A stretch of DNA of 64,000 bases from Bdellovibrio sp. ZAP7 (GTDB taxonomy: Bacteria; Bdellovibrionota_B; Oligoflexia; Oligoflexales; RGVZ01): the NCBI GenBank assembly GCA_945900755.1, contig CAMDKS010000010.1, positions 1-64,000 of the forward strand, given 5' to 3'. Position 1 is the stretch's first letter, and each line of letters begins with the position of its first letter. The notes below the pieces were generated by a model, which was not told the DNA's origin, ran no database searches, and worked only from the letters and a program-made list of their open reading frames with translations. A program made the translations under genes and the position numbers. Below are positions 9,225-18,898 of the stretch, piece by piece.

Positions 9225-10265
9225 ATGGCCGATCATTCCGAAAATAGCCCGACTGACCACTACAAAAATGCTGGTGTCGACACGGTTGCCGGCGACGAAC
9301 TTGTCGACTGGTTACAAGCCAAAAAGAGTGCCTTCATTCATCCGAAAGGCTTCGGCCGAGTGGCGGATGGCATCGGAGGTTTTGCCGGATTATTTTCTAT
9401 TGATCTCGCTCGTTTTAAAAATCCAACGCTCGTCGCATCAACAGATGGAGTGGGGACCAAATTATTACTGGGCCTAGAGCATAAAATGTGTGGTGATTTG
9501 GGACAAGACCTGGTCGCCATGTGTGTCAATGATCTCTATACCGTTGGTGCAGTGCCCCTGTTTTTTTTGGACTACTACGCGAGCGGTGCCTTGAATAAAG
9601 ACCAGTTTAAAGAAGTGCTGACCTCCATACAAAGCTCCTGTAAAACTTGCGACATGGCACTTCTTGGCGGCGAGACCGCAGAAATGCCTGGGCTCTATGA
9701 AAAAGGACATTTCGATTTAGCCGGTTTTGTCGTAGGTGCCGTGGATGGCAATCACCGCCTTGGGCCTCACCGCGTGCAAGTTGGCGACAAACTCATCGCG
9801 TTTGAAGCCAGTGGTTTTCATTCGAACGGGTATTCACTAGTCAGAAAATGGATGGCAAAAAAACCGCGCCCGGAGCTGACCAAATTATTAATGCAACCCA
9901 CAAAACTCTATTCGACGGTTCCAGACTTATTTGCAAAATATCCAGACGCCTTTCACTCGTTGGCCAATATCACCGGTGGCGGAATATCTGGAAATTTACC
10001 ACGAGTGCTGGCCGCAGGGCAGTCGGCCGAAATTAAATTTGCACAACTACCGACACCCCCATGGATGACCGAATTTATTGCGTCAAACGGCGTCACCAGT
10101 CGGGCTGTGGAAGAGGTTTTTAACCTCGGCACTGGAATGATTGCTGCGGTGGACCGTGCCTCCTACCTCCCTTTTGTCGAGGACGCCAAATTATTGGGCC
10201 TTGCACCTCACCTCGTCGGCGAAGTAAGGGCCTGTAGCGGGCCGGCCGTCGTGACTTATATTTGA
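9225..10265 (+). CDS. purM: Phosphoribosylformylglycinamidine cyclo-ligase (AIR synthetase)
   Basis: Fifth step of purine synthesis: ATP-dependent closure of FGAM to aminoimidazole ribonucleotide in the cytoplasm. The family hallmarks are present: the YKNAGVD start, the DGVGTK loop that binds ATP phosphate, VNDLYTVGA/PLFFLDY, LLGGETAEMPG, and HSNGYSLVR. The length of 346 residues is standard. AAGGGG eight bases before the ATG supports the start. It precedes the pyrimidine gene pyrB by 88 bases on the same strand; the pair may be co-transcribed as a nucleotide unit, but no other purine genes are nearby. Confidence 0.96.
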   Translation: MADHSENSPTDHYKNAGVDTVAGDELVDWLQAKKSAFIHPKGFGRVADGIGGFAGLFSIDLARFKNPTLVASTDGVGTKLLLGLEHKMCGDLGQDLVAMCVNDLYTVGAVPLFFLDYYASGALNKDQFKEVLTSIQSSCKTCDMALLGGETAEMPGLYEKGHFDLAGFVVGAVDGNHRLGPHRVQVGDKLIAFEASGFHSNGYSLVRKWMAKKPRPELTKLLMQPTKLYSTVPDLFAKYPDAFHSLANITGGGISGNLPRVLAAGQSAEIKFAQLPTPPWMTEFIASNGVTSRAVEEVFNLGTGMIAAVDRASYLPFVEDAKLLGLAPHLVGEVRACSGPAVVTYI

Positions 10266-10353
10266 TTGGGTGGCAGGACCATTATTTATCTGTTTTTAGC
10301 CCGATATATGTAACAATACTGGAAATGATTTCGTTATCTAAAGGGGCACCCAC

Positions 10354-11343
10354 ATGGCCGCACACCGTCACATCCTCAATGCCTCACAGTTTGATCGCCC
10401 GTTTCTGGACCGCCTGTGTCGACTGACCAATAAAATTCGTCAATTCGACAAAAGTAAGGAAGGGCTCATTTACCTGCAAAGTTTGTTGGCTCACAAACGA
10501 GCCATGCTTTATTTTACTCAGCCTTCCACCCGCACCTATCTTTCCTTTCAGAGTGCTTGCCATATTTTGGGAATAAAAAATTCTGAAATTCGCGACCCCT
10601 CGACTAGCTCTGAGCGAAAGGGAGAATCCATTGAAGATTCCCTACAAACATTTAGCTCCTACGTCGATTTAATTATTATGCGTTCACCCGTTGGCGGCCT
10701 TTGCGACCGAATCGCCACAATGCTCGACAGAAGTGATCGGCCCATTCCACTTATAAACGCAGGCAGCGGCCCTGACGAGCATCCGACCCAAGCCCTATTA
10801 GATATCTACACGCTTGAACGTAGCTTTAAAAATCTTGGCGGAATCGAAGGCAAGACTATTTGCATGGTTGGGGACTTAAAGCGAGGACGCACCGTCCGCA
10901 GTCTCGCAAAACTCGTTACACTCTACCCACGAGCCAAGATCATTTTTGCTTCGCCTAAAGAATTTAAAATTGAGGCTGATCTACGAAACACCTTGAAAGG
11001 CAGTGCGACAGAGTTCTTAGAAACGGAAGATTTTATCGACGCCATCTCTCAAAGTGACGCTGTCTATATGACAAGGATTCAAGACGAATATGACGTAGCC
11101 GGCGGCGACTCTTCAAAAGTAGATTCCTCGAAATTTTGCCTCTTGGCCGAACACCTTAAAATCATGAAAGAAACGGCTGTCATTATGCATCCGCTCCCGA
11201 GAAGAAATGAACTTGATCCGGCCATCGATCACGATCCTCGGGCCAAGTACTGGCGTCAGGAACGTAACGGCATGTGGACAAGAGTTGCTTTGATGACGAC
11301 CCTGTTGGGAGTTGACGAGCACATCCTTCTTCCCGAATTGTAG
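10354..11343 (+). CDS. pyrB: Aspartate carbamoyltransferase catalytic subunit
   Basis: Forms N-carbamoyl-aspartate from carbamoyl phosphate and aspartate, the first committed step of pyrimidine synthesis. The carbamoyl-phosphate loop STRT with its flanking Arg, the HPTQALLDIYT motif and the late HPLPRR aspartate-binding loop identify a carbamoyltransferase, and the loop sequences favour aspartate over ornithine. The protein is 329 residues, slightly longer than the 311 of E. coli. No regulatory subunit (pyrI) or dihydroorotase lies next to it. The start has AAAGGGG upstream. Confidence 0.93.
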   Translation: MAAHRHILNASQFDRPFLDRLCRLTNKIRQFDKSKEGLIYLQSLLAHKRAMLYFTQPSTRTYLSFQSACHILGIKNSEIRDPSTSSERKGESIEDSLQTFSSYVDLIIMRSPVGGLCDRIATMLDRSDRPIPLINAGSGPDEHPTQALLDIYTLERSFKNLGGIEGKTICMVGDLKRGRTVRSLAKLVTLYPRAKIIFASPKEFKIEADLRNTLKGSATEFLETEDFIDAISQSDAVYMTRIQDEYDVAGGDSSKVDSSKFCLLAEHLKIMKETAVIMHPLPRRNELDPAIDHDPRAKYWRQERNGMWTRVALMTTLLGVDEHILLPEL

Positions 11344-11380
11344 AATTTTAATTTAAACATCCTGTGCCAGTGAGGTTGAA

Positions 11381-12220
11381 ATGTCGTCCCTAGAAAAGAT
11401 TTCGGTCAGTGTTGTTAGTGTCACCGCTACGTCCAACAAAAAGGCGAACCTTGAAAATGTTTTCGCTCGTGCCGAACAGGCCGTTCAAGAAGGGGCGGCG
11501 TGGATCGCTCTCCCCGAAATGTTCGCCTTTCACGGCCCTTACACCGAGCTGTGGGAAAATGCTGAATTTGAACGAGGCCCCCTCAATGAACGCCTTGCCG
11601 AGTTCGCAAGCCGGCACAAAATAGTTTTATTTGCCGGCAGCGTGGCGGAACGTCCTGAAGGCAGCACCAGCGGCAAGGTCTACAATACTCAGTACGTATT
11701 TGGTCGCACAGGGGAGTCCTTGGCCAAGTACCGCAAAACACATTTGTTCAATCTAAAAGACAGTTCTGGCAAACCTCTTTACTGTGAAAGTGACGGCTAC
11801 CTCGCGGGAGATACGTTTGTGAGTGTCCTCGTGGACGGCTGGCGTGTAGGGCTCGCTACTTGTTACGACTTGCGATTTACCGGTGTTTTTTCGACCCTTT
11901 CAAAGGCCCAGCCCTTGGACTGCCTCATGATCCCGTCAGCCTTCACCTATCAAACCGGCATGTATCATTGGGAACTTCTACTGCGGGCGAGAGCGGTCGA
12001 AAATTTATGTTACGTCGTGGCAGCCAATCAAGTGGGCCTTCACAGTCCTGGCAAACAAAGCTTCGGTCACGCCATGATCGTGGACCCGTGGGGCACCAAA
12101 ATCGCTGATACAGGGCACCTGCAAGGTTCCAGCATGGCGTCCATGACGTTGGCACGAATGGCCGCGAGCCGTGAGCAGTTGCCGGCCCTGAATAATCTGC
12201 GTTCAGATCTTTATAAGTAG
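11381..12220 (+). CDS. Carbon-nitrogen hydrolase (Nit1-like, probable deaminated-glutathione amidase)
   Basis: A nitrilase-superfamily amidase of 279 residues. The Glu-Lys-Cys catalytic triad is readable: Glu in ALPEMFAF, Lys in YRKTHLFN and Cys in ATCYDLRF. A conserved second Glu (HWELLLRARAVEN) is present. The GYLAGD and CYDLRF surroundings place it with Nit1/YbeM enzymes, which repair deaminated glutathione, rather than with nitrile hydrolases; the exact substrate is an inference. It follows pyrB by 37 bases with its own TGAGGT ribosome binding site, so it could be translated from the same transcript. Confidence 0.82.
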   Translation: MSSLEKISVSVVSVTATSNKKANLENVFARAEQAVQEGAAWIALPEMFAFHGPYTELWENAEFERGPLNERLAEFASRHKIVLFAGSVAERPEGSTSGKVYNTQYVFGRTGESLAKYRKTHLFNLKDSSGKPLYCESDGYLAGDTFVSVLVDGWRVGLATCYDLRFTGVFSTLSKAQPLDCLMIPSAFTYQTGMYHWELLLRARAVENLCYVVAANQVGLHSPGKQSFGHAMIVDPWGTKIADTGHLQGSSMASMTLARMAASREQLPALNNLRSDLYK

Positions 12221-12384
12221 GGCTTGTTCGGAATTCCCAGACCGCCTTGCCCTACCAAATCGGTGCCGACAGAGCCTCAAAACCCTTGTGCAAAACAAAC
12301 AAGGTAGTTTAGGGACTGCCACTGAAAATAGAACTTTTAAAGGTTTCCCTATAAGACTTTCGTTAGTTATGGCCGAGGTGCTGC

Positions 12385-12449
12385 CCTCTATTGTGACCCG
12401 AGATTTAACTTGGGCTGAATTGCTCCGACCAATTAGACAATAGAAGAGG
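12385..12449 (+). ncRNA. Candidate structured RNA with a three-way junction
   Basis: The 293-base gap after the amidase contains three nested helices: a closing stem CCTCTATTGT (12385-12394) with ACAATAGAAGAGG (12437-12449, two-base bulge); an inner hairpin CCCGAG/CTTGGG (12397-12402 and 12409-12414); and a second inner hairpin AATTG/CAATT (12418-12422 and 12430-12434). Together they form a compact three-way junction about 65 bases before the start of the next gene. It could be a leader element of that gene or an independent small RNA. No known riboswitch or 6S, SRP or RNase P signature was recognised. The helices were found by eye only. Confidence 0.35.
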
Positions 12450-12513
12450 TTTTCAGGGAGCTAGCCTTCCCCCCTCACGAGGACAACCCACCACACGGCA
12501 CCGGAGTGAACAA

Positions 12514-12789
12514 ATGAGCGTTAAGGTCGACCAACTAGAACGGACTATTTTGGAATTGGGATCAGAGATCTTCAGAGTGAAGCACCGCATGGACGAAGTG
12601 GAAAAGTCCAACAACACCTACAAACAAGTTTTCATCAGCCTCAAACTCATGCTCGATGATAAGGGAATTATCTCCGCCGATGATTTTGACGAGGCGATCG
12701 CTCTTGACCGAATACTAAACCTACAAAACTCCAGTCAAAATGACTTGCTGTCTTCACTTAGTGATGACCTCAAGAAAGTCGTCAATTAG
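12514..12789 (+). CDS. Small coiled-coil protein of unknown function
   Basis: 91 residues, acidic and soluble. Residues about 4-45 are predicted by heptad-like spacing of Leu/Ile/Val to be coiled coil (for example LERTILELGSEIF), and the tail is rich in Ser, Asp and Leu. The start is supported by GGAGTG six bases upstream. It is not a recognisable member of a named family; the size and coiled coil recall ZapA-like or flagellar-accessory proteins, but no specific motif confirms that. It ends only 11 bases from the convergent sigma-54 activator gene. Confidence 0.65.
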   Translation: MSVKVDQLERTILELGSEIFRVKHRMDEVEKSNNTYKQVFISLKLMLDDKGIISADDFDEAIALDRILNLQNSSQNDLLSSLSDDLKKVVN

Positions 12790-12800
12790 ATTCTGCTGAA

Positions 12801-14360
12801 TCAAGTTCCCGTTTTGTCCAATCCGTATTTGGAGATCTTTGAGATGAGACTTGCGCGACTCATGCCAAGATCTTTCGCAAGACGAGAGCGATTAAACCTG
12901 TGTTTAACCAAACCCTCGGTGATCATCTGGCGTTCGACCTCTTCCATTGTCCCTTTTAGACTACCAGTATATTTAACCCCTGCATGTCCAGCCTTAACTA
13001 GGCTGGTAATTCTTGGAGAAATATATTCTGCCGTTATGTTTTTGTCGTCCCCGTTTAGAACACAGAGTCGCTCAATTTCATTCTCAAGCTCTCGCACGTT
13101 GCCCGGCCAATCGTAATTCATCAAGACTTCCATGCAGTCGGCGGCCACCGTTTTTATCGGTTTCGATGACGACTTGGCATTCGTTGCCAAAAAGGCATCG
13201 ACTAAAAGTTTGATATCATCTTTACGGTCGCGCAAGGGCGGGACTGTCAGGTTAATAACATTCAACCGGTAAAAAAGATCTTCTCGGAAAGTTCCTTTTT
13301 TGACCATGTCTGTAAGGTCTCGGTTGGTGGCGGCAACCACTCTGACATTTGATTTTCTCACTTGCGTACTGCCTACGGGCGAAAACGTACCGTCTTGAAG
13401 CACCCGAAGTAGCTTTACTTGCATCGCCATACTTGTTTCGCCAAGTTCGTCCAAAAATAGTGTTCCCCCGTCGGCCTCCTCGAATAGTCCTTTTTTATCT
13501 TTTGCGGCACCCGTAAACGACCCTTTGACGTGGCCGAAGAGCTCGCTTTCCAGGAGATTCTCATTGAAGGCTCCGCAGTTGACTGGGATCATACGATTCT
13601 TTTTGCGGGGGCTGTTATAATGCAGTGCTTTCGCGATGAGTTCTTTACCCGTACCATTTTCCCCTTGCACTAAAATCGTCGCGTCACTAGAGGCGACTCG
13701 CTCTAGGAGCCGGTAAAGATTTTGCATCGGCGCCGATTTGCCGATCATATTATGGAAGCCGTAGCGATTGGACAATTGGCTACGCAGTTCATTCACGGTG
13801 TCTTCTTGCTCGTTAATCGTCTTGTGAGTCATGACGATCTCATCCACGACTAGATTTACGAGTTCGGTCAAATAATCCAAATCTTTTGCTGATAGTGCTG
13901 GCAATTCACTAATCCAAGTCGGAATCTCTGCATGCTTGTCGGGGAAGGCGCGTTCCATGTATTGCTTGATTGCGATTTTTTGCTGCGCCGCCGTCTCCTC
14001 TAATACAAAGCCGTCACCAAAGACTGTTCCCACAAACTGGCCATTCACTCGAATGGGCACAGACACCGTCGAAAATCCCGCATGGCAACTCGAGATTTTA
14101 ACCTCTTTAGAATTCGTCAGAGCGGCGGTGGTAGTCCTCGCAGTCCCTCGACAGCCGTCAAAGCCCTTGCCATTTTCGGTAATGGACTTACAAACGGAGT
14201 TGAGGGGAGTGAAAAATTTACCCTCTGGAACGCCCCGAAGAAGGCCTTTTTGATCGGTGAAATTTAACTGAATTTTCCACCATCGTCCGACGATTTCTCG
14301 AAGTTTACGAATGACGTGAATTTTGTCAAATTCTTCCCATCTAACATACGGATCGGCCAT
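12801..14360 (-). CDS. Sigma-54-dependent transcription activator with PocR sensor domain
   Basis: A 519-residue enhancer-binding protein. The start at 14360 (MADPYVRW) has GGGAG seven bases upstream. Residues about 15-190 look like a PocR ligand-binding domain with several conserved Cys (VCKSI, GCRGTA, SCHAGF). A short coiled linker leads to an AAA+ domain: Walker A GENGTGKE, Walker B GTLFLDEL, and a sigma-54 contact loop reading GSFTGA instead of the usual GAFTGA. The C-terminus is a Fis-type helix-turn-helix ([14 protein letters not shown]). There is no receiver domain, so it is controlled by a ligand or redox state rather than phosphorylation. RNA polymerase sigma-54 is encoded in this window at 56554. 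Confidence 0.9.
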   Translation of the reverse strand: MADPYVRWEEFDKIHVIRKLREIVGRWWKIQLNFTDQKGLLRGVPEGKFFTPLNSVCKSITENGKGFDGCRGTARTTTAALTNSKEVKISSCHAGFSTVSVPIRVNGQFVGTVFGDGFVLEETAAQQKIAIKQYMERAFPDKHAEIPTWISELPALSAKDLDYLTELVNLVVDEIVMTHKTINEQEDTVNELRSQLSNRYGFHNMIGKSAPMQNLYRLLERVASSDATILVQGENGTGKELIAKALHYNSPRKKNRMIPVNCGAFNENLLESELFGHVKGSFTGAAKDKKGLFEEADGGTLFLDELGETSMAMQVKLLRVLQDGTFSPVGSTQVRKSNVRVVAATNRDLTDMVKKGTFREDLFYRLNVINLTVPPLRDRKDDIKLLVDAFLATNAKSSSKPIKTVAADCMEVLMNYDWPGNVRELENEIERLCVLNGDDKNITAEYISPRITSLVKAGHAGVKYTGSLKGTMEEVERQMITEGLVKHRFNRSRLAKDLGMSRASLISKISKYGLDKTGT

Positions 14361-14578
14361 GGTATCGCTCCCTAAATAGTTTGCACGATTACATCTTTGT
14401 ACGAATTTACCTGTGCGCAAATCAAAAACTGTCTGACAATTCGACAGACTGTTTGAGTATCGGCATAATTGACTAAAACTTAACAGGCGCCTGTAAAAAA
14501 TATAGTGGAAATGAAATCAGAGGCTTATCCGAGCGGGGACCTCGAAATCGTGAAACCGTCAATTTTTTGACAGGGGCA

Positions 14579-15244
14579 TTAGAATCCGTCTACGATCTGC
14601 ACTCCGTCGGGAATTGAAAAAGACTTTGCATCAATTTTGCCAGCAATAGGATTTGAGAACTGAACCTCTGAACTATTTTTATTTTGGAAATTCATATTTA
14701 CAGCCACGACAAAAGAATCTTTTGCATCGACTTTAATCACAAGGTTAGACACCTGATTGGGAGCCTTTGGCGTCAATTTTAAAGTAATGAATTGACCAGA
14801 TCTAACGGCATTCTCTAAATTATAGCGCTTCAAGAGAGCATCAAAATCGAGAACAAAATCAATAATTTCCTTTATCTCCTTAGCACGCCCACCCTCAGCC
14901 TTATATCGACTCGCCGATTTCTCACCTGGCTTATGGCTAAAAATACTAACGCCATCAAAAATCAACATCTCAGCCTGAGGCTTAGCAATCACCCACCGAA
15001 ATTTAGCAGGCTTAGCAAAAATAGCGTCGCCACTTGAAACGGAAGGGCGGTTTGGTCTGAGGGCACTCGTCCTAATTTGAACAAAATTAACGGCCAAACT
15101 AGTTCTTCGATTCAACTTACCCTGCAATTCTCGCAGCTCTTCGGTGCTTAAAGCCTCGTCCAAAATAGCTATGGGCGCCGCCTTTGCGTGGTGACTGATT
15201 CCCGTGCACAGCACAAGAAAAACTAGTAGTTTAGATATAATCAT
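14579..15244 (-). CDS. LolA-like periplasmic outer-membrane lipoprotein carrier
   Basis: 221 residues from the ATG at 15244, where AGGGAGA precedes by six bases. A signal peptide ends at about residue 22 (HHAKA). The rest is an all-beta LolA/LolB-like fold, visible in the segments AKPAKFRWVIAKPQAEMLIFDG and SASRYK, where LolA proteins read PxxFRWxxxxP then LxxDG. Such carriers ferry lipoproteins from the LolCDE transporter across the periplasm. This could be the main LolA or a paralogue for a special client. No Lol transporter genes are adjacent. A promoter shared with the divergent fadD is likely. Confidence 0.75.
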   Translation of the reverse strand: MIISKLLVFLVLCTGISHHAKAAPIAILDEALSTEELRELQGKLNRRTSLAVNFVQIRTSALRPNRPSVSSGDAIFAKPAKFRWVIAKPQAEMLIFDGVSIFSHKPGEKSASRYKAEGGRAKEIKEIIDFVLDFDALLKRYNLENAVRSGQFITLKLTPKAPNQVSNLVIKVDAKDSFVVAVNMNFQNKNSSEVQFSNPIAGKIDAKSFSIPDGVQIVDGF

Positions 15245-15351
15245 TGGCCGTCTCCCTAAAATCCCATCCACTATTTTCGTGCACTAGGATGATATCTTAG
15301 CACGGATACGGTAAACTTACATCTCACGTTTGCTACGAGGATACATATTAT

Positions 15352-17028
15352 ATGGAACGAATTTGGTTACGAAGCTACTCAAAAGATGTGCCGGCTGACA
15401 TCTCATTTGGAGATCTAACGTCCATTACAGATTGCCTCGAACGAGCCTTCCAACGCTTCGACCGCAGGCCTGCCATTTCGTGTATGGACGCTATGGTTAC
15501 TTACGGCGAATTGCAAATGGCAGTCAATCGATTCGCTAGCTTTCTTCAAAATACTCTAGGGATTAAAAAGGGCGACCGCATCGCCATCATGCTTCCAAAT
15601 GTTATGCAGTTTGCAATCTCCGAACTAGCGGCTCTAAAAATTGGGGCCATTTGCGTCAATACTAACCCGCTGTATACCCCCCGCGAAATGCGTCACCAGT
15701 TTATTGATAGCGGCGTCCAGACCATTGTCATCATGGATTTATTCGTGAGCAAACTTGAGGAAATTATTTCTGACACCAAAATCTCCAATGTCATAATCAC
15801 GTCTATTGGTGACCAACTGCCCGCATGGAAGGGCCTTATACTAAAAACGGCCATGCACTTAAAAAAACAAGTTCCTGCTTATTCACTAAAGGGATGGTCC
15901 TTTAAGGAAGCCCTCACGACGGCTCAATCTAAAGCGTTGGTGGTTCCAAGCCTTAAGCTCGATGACATCGCCATCTTGCAGTACACAGGTGGAACCACCG
16001 GAGTGTCCAAAGGGGCTATGCTCTCTCACAGAAATATTTTGGCAAACATGCTCCAAATTCAAGCAATCACCAAAGGATGCCTAGAACAAGGCAATGAAAC
16101 CGTTTTAACGGTATTGCCGCTTTATCATGTGTTTGCTCTGAGTGTTAATTTTCTAACTTTTCTGGCTGATGGTCAGCATCTTATTTTGGTGCCCAAGCCG
16201 ACTCCGATTGAAAACACCACAAAGCTTTTTAGTCAATATCGCATCACGGTCATGACGGGCGTCAACACGTTATTTAACACTCTGAATAATAGCGCCAGTT
16301 TTAAAACGATCGCGCCGACCTCACTGAAAGTAGTGGTCGCCGGAGGCATGGCGCTCCAAGACAACGTCAACAAAACATTTCAAAGCATCACAGGCGTTCC
16401 TATCACCGAGGGTTTTGGACTCACCGAATGCTCGCCCGTAACACACGTTAACCCCGTCCATGGCGCCAATCCCGTTGGCTCCATTGGCTTGCCGCTGCCC
16501 TCGACGTTTGCGAAAATCGTAGGAGATGATGGTCGCTCGCTTCTTCCCGGCGAAACCGGAGAGTTGGCGGTAAAGGGACCGCAGGTCATGGCCGGCTACT
16601 GGAATCGCGATGACGAGACTCGCACCATGATAAAGGACGGATGGCTTTGGACTGGCGACGTAGCAAGGATGGATGAACGAGGGTATTTCTATATCGTCGA
16701 TCGCAAAAAAGACATGATCCTAGTCAGTGGCTTCAACGTCTATCCAAGTGAGGTAGAGGAGGTGTTGTGCAGTCATCCTCAGGTGCTGGAGGCCGCCGTT
16801 ATTGGCGTGCCTGACAAGTCCAGTGGCGAGGCGGTGAAGGCGTTTATTGTTCTAAAAAATCCGGGCTCTATCGAAGTCGGCCTAACTGATTCGATCACTC
16901 TAGACTTGCGACGACATTGTAAAGAGGCTTTGACGGGATACAAGTGCCCTCGCCAATATGAGTTTAGGGAGGCTTTGCCAAAGTCAAACGTCGGCAAAAT
17001 TCTTAGGCGAGAACTGCGGGTTACCTAA
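15352..17028 (+). CDS. fadD: Long-chain fatty-acid-CoA ligase
   Basis: AMP-forming enzyme that activates fatty acids to acyl-CoA in two steps, probably at the inner membrane. The ANL-superfamily core is intact over 558 residues: P-loop YTGGTTGVSKGAM, the FGLTE motif, the hinge GWLWTGDVARMDERGY, the FACS segment DRKKDMILVSGFNVYP, and the catalytic Lys near the end in PKSNVGKILRREL. The N-terminal ERIWLRSYSKDVP is typical of FadD. GAGGAT upstream supports the start. Divergent from the LolA-like gene. The symbol follows the closest family; the chain-length preference cannot be read from sequence. Confidence 0.9.
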   Translation: MERIWLRSYSKDVPADISFGDLTSITDCLERAFQRFDRRPAISCMDAMVTYGELQMAVNRFASFLQNTLGIKKGDRIAIMLPNVMQFAISELAALKIGAICVNTNPLYTPREMRHQFIDSGVQTIVIMDLFVSKLEEIISDTKISNVIITSIGDQLPAWKGLILKTAMHLKKQVPAYSLKGWSFKEALTTAQSKALVVPSLKLDDIAILQYTGGTTGVSKGAMLSHRNILANMLQIQAITKGCLEQGNETVLTVLPLYHVFALSVNFLTFLADGQHLILVPKPTPIENTTKLFSQYRITVMTGVNTLFNTLNNSASFKTIAPTSLKVVVAGGMALQDNVNKTFQSITGVPITEGFGLTECSPVTHVNPVHGANPVGSIGLPLPSTFAKIVGDDGRSLLPGETGELAVKGPQVMAGYWNRDDETRTMIKDGWLWTGDVARMDERGYFYIVDRKKDMILVSGFNVYPSEVEEVLCSHPQVLEAAVIGVPDKSSGEAVKAFIVLKNPGSIEVGLTDSITLDLRRHCKEALTGYKCPRQYEFREALPKSNVGKILRRELRVT

Positions 17029-17165
17029 TATCTCCGTCGACCCGTTCTAAAGTATTTTTAGGATGCGCCGACTACTATTATCTATAGAGTCGTTTTGTAT
17101 ATGATGGCACGGCATTGAGCCGTACGTCATAAAAAGTACGAATTAGAATCTATCTTGGAGTTTTG

Positions 17166-18239
17166 ATGGCTGAAGATCCTACATCATTTGAGAGGAAAAC
17201 GTGCGCTACCTGCAAGCGCCTTTTTGCGTCTGAGACAGATTTTTTGACGGGAACAAATCGCTGGCGAATTTGTGACCGAAAAAATTTGTGGTTTAACTGC
17301 AATTGCGGCAGCACCATGATGATTGTACGCGGTAAATTTAATTGGTATGCCCCAGAGAAAACCATGAGTACTGGTGCGGCGGGTCTTTTCAATAAAATTG
17401 GAGGACTCAAAGAGTTGCCCCACGTGTCCACCTCCGTGATGGAAATACAAGAAGCCCTTCAGGCCGTGGAACTCGATATTCCATTAGTGGCCAAGAAGCT
17501 AAAGGGCGACCCACTACTTGCCGCCATGTTGCTAGAGACGGCAAACAATATTAAAAATTCTCGGGAACCTGGTGACAAAAAGAAAATCGAAGGGCTTGAA
17601 CACGCCATCATGTATGTTGGCAAAAAAGCTTGTGGTGAATTGGTGATGACGATTTCTCTTAAAGCCTTTAAGACTACGACGACGGTATTCAATCCCATAG
17701 AATTCTGGAAAGACGCCTTCATAACGTCTGATCTCGCTGAATTGATTGCCCAGAAATGGGGGCACAACATCAATCGCGACGAAGTCTTTATTAGCGCAGC
17801 CTTGTGCAACATTGGCAAGATTGTTGGAGCTATTGCACTGCCACAAAATGTGGACAAAATCGAGGCCATGGTCAATAACCCCAAGACCCTGTGCACCTGG
17901 CCACAGGCCGAGGCCAGCTTGAAGCTACCCAATCACGCCCTCCTCGGAGAAATTGGGGCAGCCCTGTGGGGACTACCGAAATATGTGCTGGAATCGGTCG
18001 GCACACACCATGCTCCAGTCCAATCAAACGCCGGCATACCGGTCTCCAGACCCGCCCCGAAACTAACCATCAGCGAGTGCGTCGGGCTTGCAAATCAGCT
18101 GTCTCACTGGATATTGCTACGCCCAAGTCGAATTGACCAACCAACGATCGATAAAATATGTTCGGTTGCCATCATCAAAACGCATGAACTAGACGCATTT
18201 GCGGAGCAGCACTCCGGCCTTGCAAAGCGTGCCGCCTAA
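17166..18239 (+). CDS. HDOD-domain signalling protein with N-terminal Cys motif
   Basis: 357 residues; the ATG at 17166 is used because GGAG lies five bases before it. Residues 13-50 carry Cys pairs (CATC, CNCG) that could bind a metal. Residues about 75-280 form an HDOD domain, an HD-like helical fold without catalytic function: LPHVSTSVMEIQEAL, ALCNIGKIVGAIAL and GEIGAALWGLP are characteristic. HDOD proteins act in signalling and stress regulation, often with c-di-GMP or motility circuits, but no target is visible. Stands between fadD and the exported-protein cluster. Confidence 0.85.
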   Translation: MAEDPTSFERKTCATCKRLFASETDFLTGTNRWRICDRKNLWFNCNCGSTMMIVRGKFNWYAPEKTMSTGAAGLFNKIGGLKELPHVSTSVMEIQEALQAVELDIPLVAKKLKGDPLLAAMLLETANNIKNSREPGDKKKIEGLEHAIMYVGKKACGELVMTISLKAFKTTTTVFNPIEFWKDAFITSDLAELIAQKWGHNINRDEVFISAALCNIGKIVGAIALPQNVDKIEAMVNNPKTLCTWPQAEASLKLPNHALLGEIGAALWGLPKYVLESVGTHHAPVQSNAGIPVSRPAPKLTISECVGLANQLSHWILLRPSRIDQPTIDKICSVAIIKTHELDAFAEQHSGLAKRAA

Positions 18240-18328
18240 AATCAAATAAAATTTAGTAAATCATGTTAGAATGGACGACGGATCCCCAAATTTTACTGCG
18301 TCTAGTCCTTACTGCTATTGAGATTACC

Positions 18329-18895
18329 ATGTCAAAGCGACAACCTCTTATTTCATCGTGCGTAGCCGTGGCATGCCTTTGCCTCGCACCCACTGGCCGT
18401 GCCGCCGCCCTGCGTCCCACCGTCGTTTCTGGTGTGATGCAGCAGCCTACGTCCCAATATTATCATTTAACCTACGGTGCACAATTGGACCTGGCCCGAA
18501 AAGACGATGCGGCCCTCATGCGACTTCAATACCTTGAACGTCCCGGATTTCATAAGGCAGGCTATGTGGATCAGGATTTTTCGGGTGCCTTTTTCTTTGG
18601 TGCAAGCGTCCTCAAAGGCGGCTCCCTTGGAATTAATGCGTTGCTTGGCGGTGGGTATGCGTGGGGCTACATAAAAGAAGAGAACGTCGACTCTCCACGC
18701 CACGAGAGCTATAAGTTACCGGGTGTTGCCACGGGCTTGGAGGCGCGCTGGACCACAAGCTTCGTCGACGTCAGGCTTACGCATCAAATGATGATCTGCC
18801 AAAGCTCCAAGGTACAACTCGAGGCTTACGTGGCGTGGCCGTTTACCTGGACGCTGTTATCGGTGTCGACTCCCATCAACTTTTGGGGAGGCTAA
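18329..18895 (+). CDS. Exported, probable outer-membrane beta-barrel protein
   Basis: 188 residues from the ATG at 18329; a longer reading from 18263 adds a hydrophilic stretch with no ribosome site. A signal peptide with cleavage near GRAAA is followed by short alternating strands rich in Gly, Tyr and Phe (FSGAFFFGASVL, LLGGGYAWGY), typical of small outer-membrane barrels. It is not assigned to a named family. The next gene encodes a similarly organised product three bases after this one ends, and a metalloprotease gene follows, so the three are probably one operon. Confidence 0.7.
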   Translation: MSKRQPLISSCVAVACLCLAPTGRAAALRPTVVSGVMQQPTSQYYHLTYGAQLDLARKDDAALMRLQYLERPGFHKAGYVDQDFSGAFFFGASVLKGGSLGINALLGGGYAWGYIKEENVDSPRHESYKLPGVATGLEARWTTSFVDVRLTHQMMICQSSKVQLEAYVAWPFTWTLLSVSTPINFWGG

Positions 18896-18898
18896 CGG

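Noticed and set aside
9054-9260. Minus-strand 68-residue ORF over the purM start
   Set aside because: Overlaps the purM ribosome site and start in antisense; low-quality composition.
12221-12513. 6S RNA, SRP RNA or RNase P RNA
   Set aside because: Sizes and conserved blocks do not match; kept only as an unnamed structured candidate.
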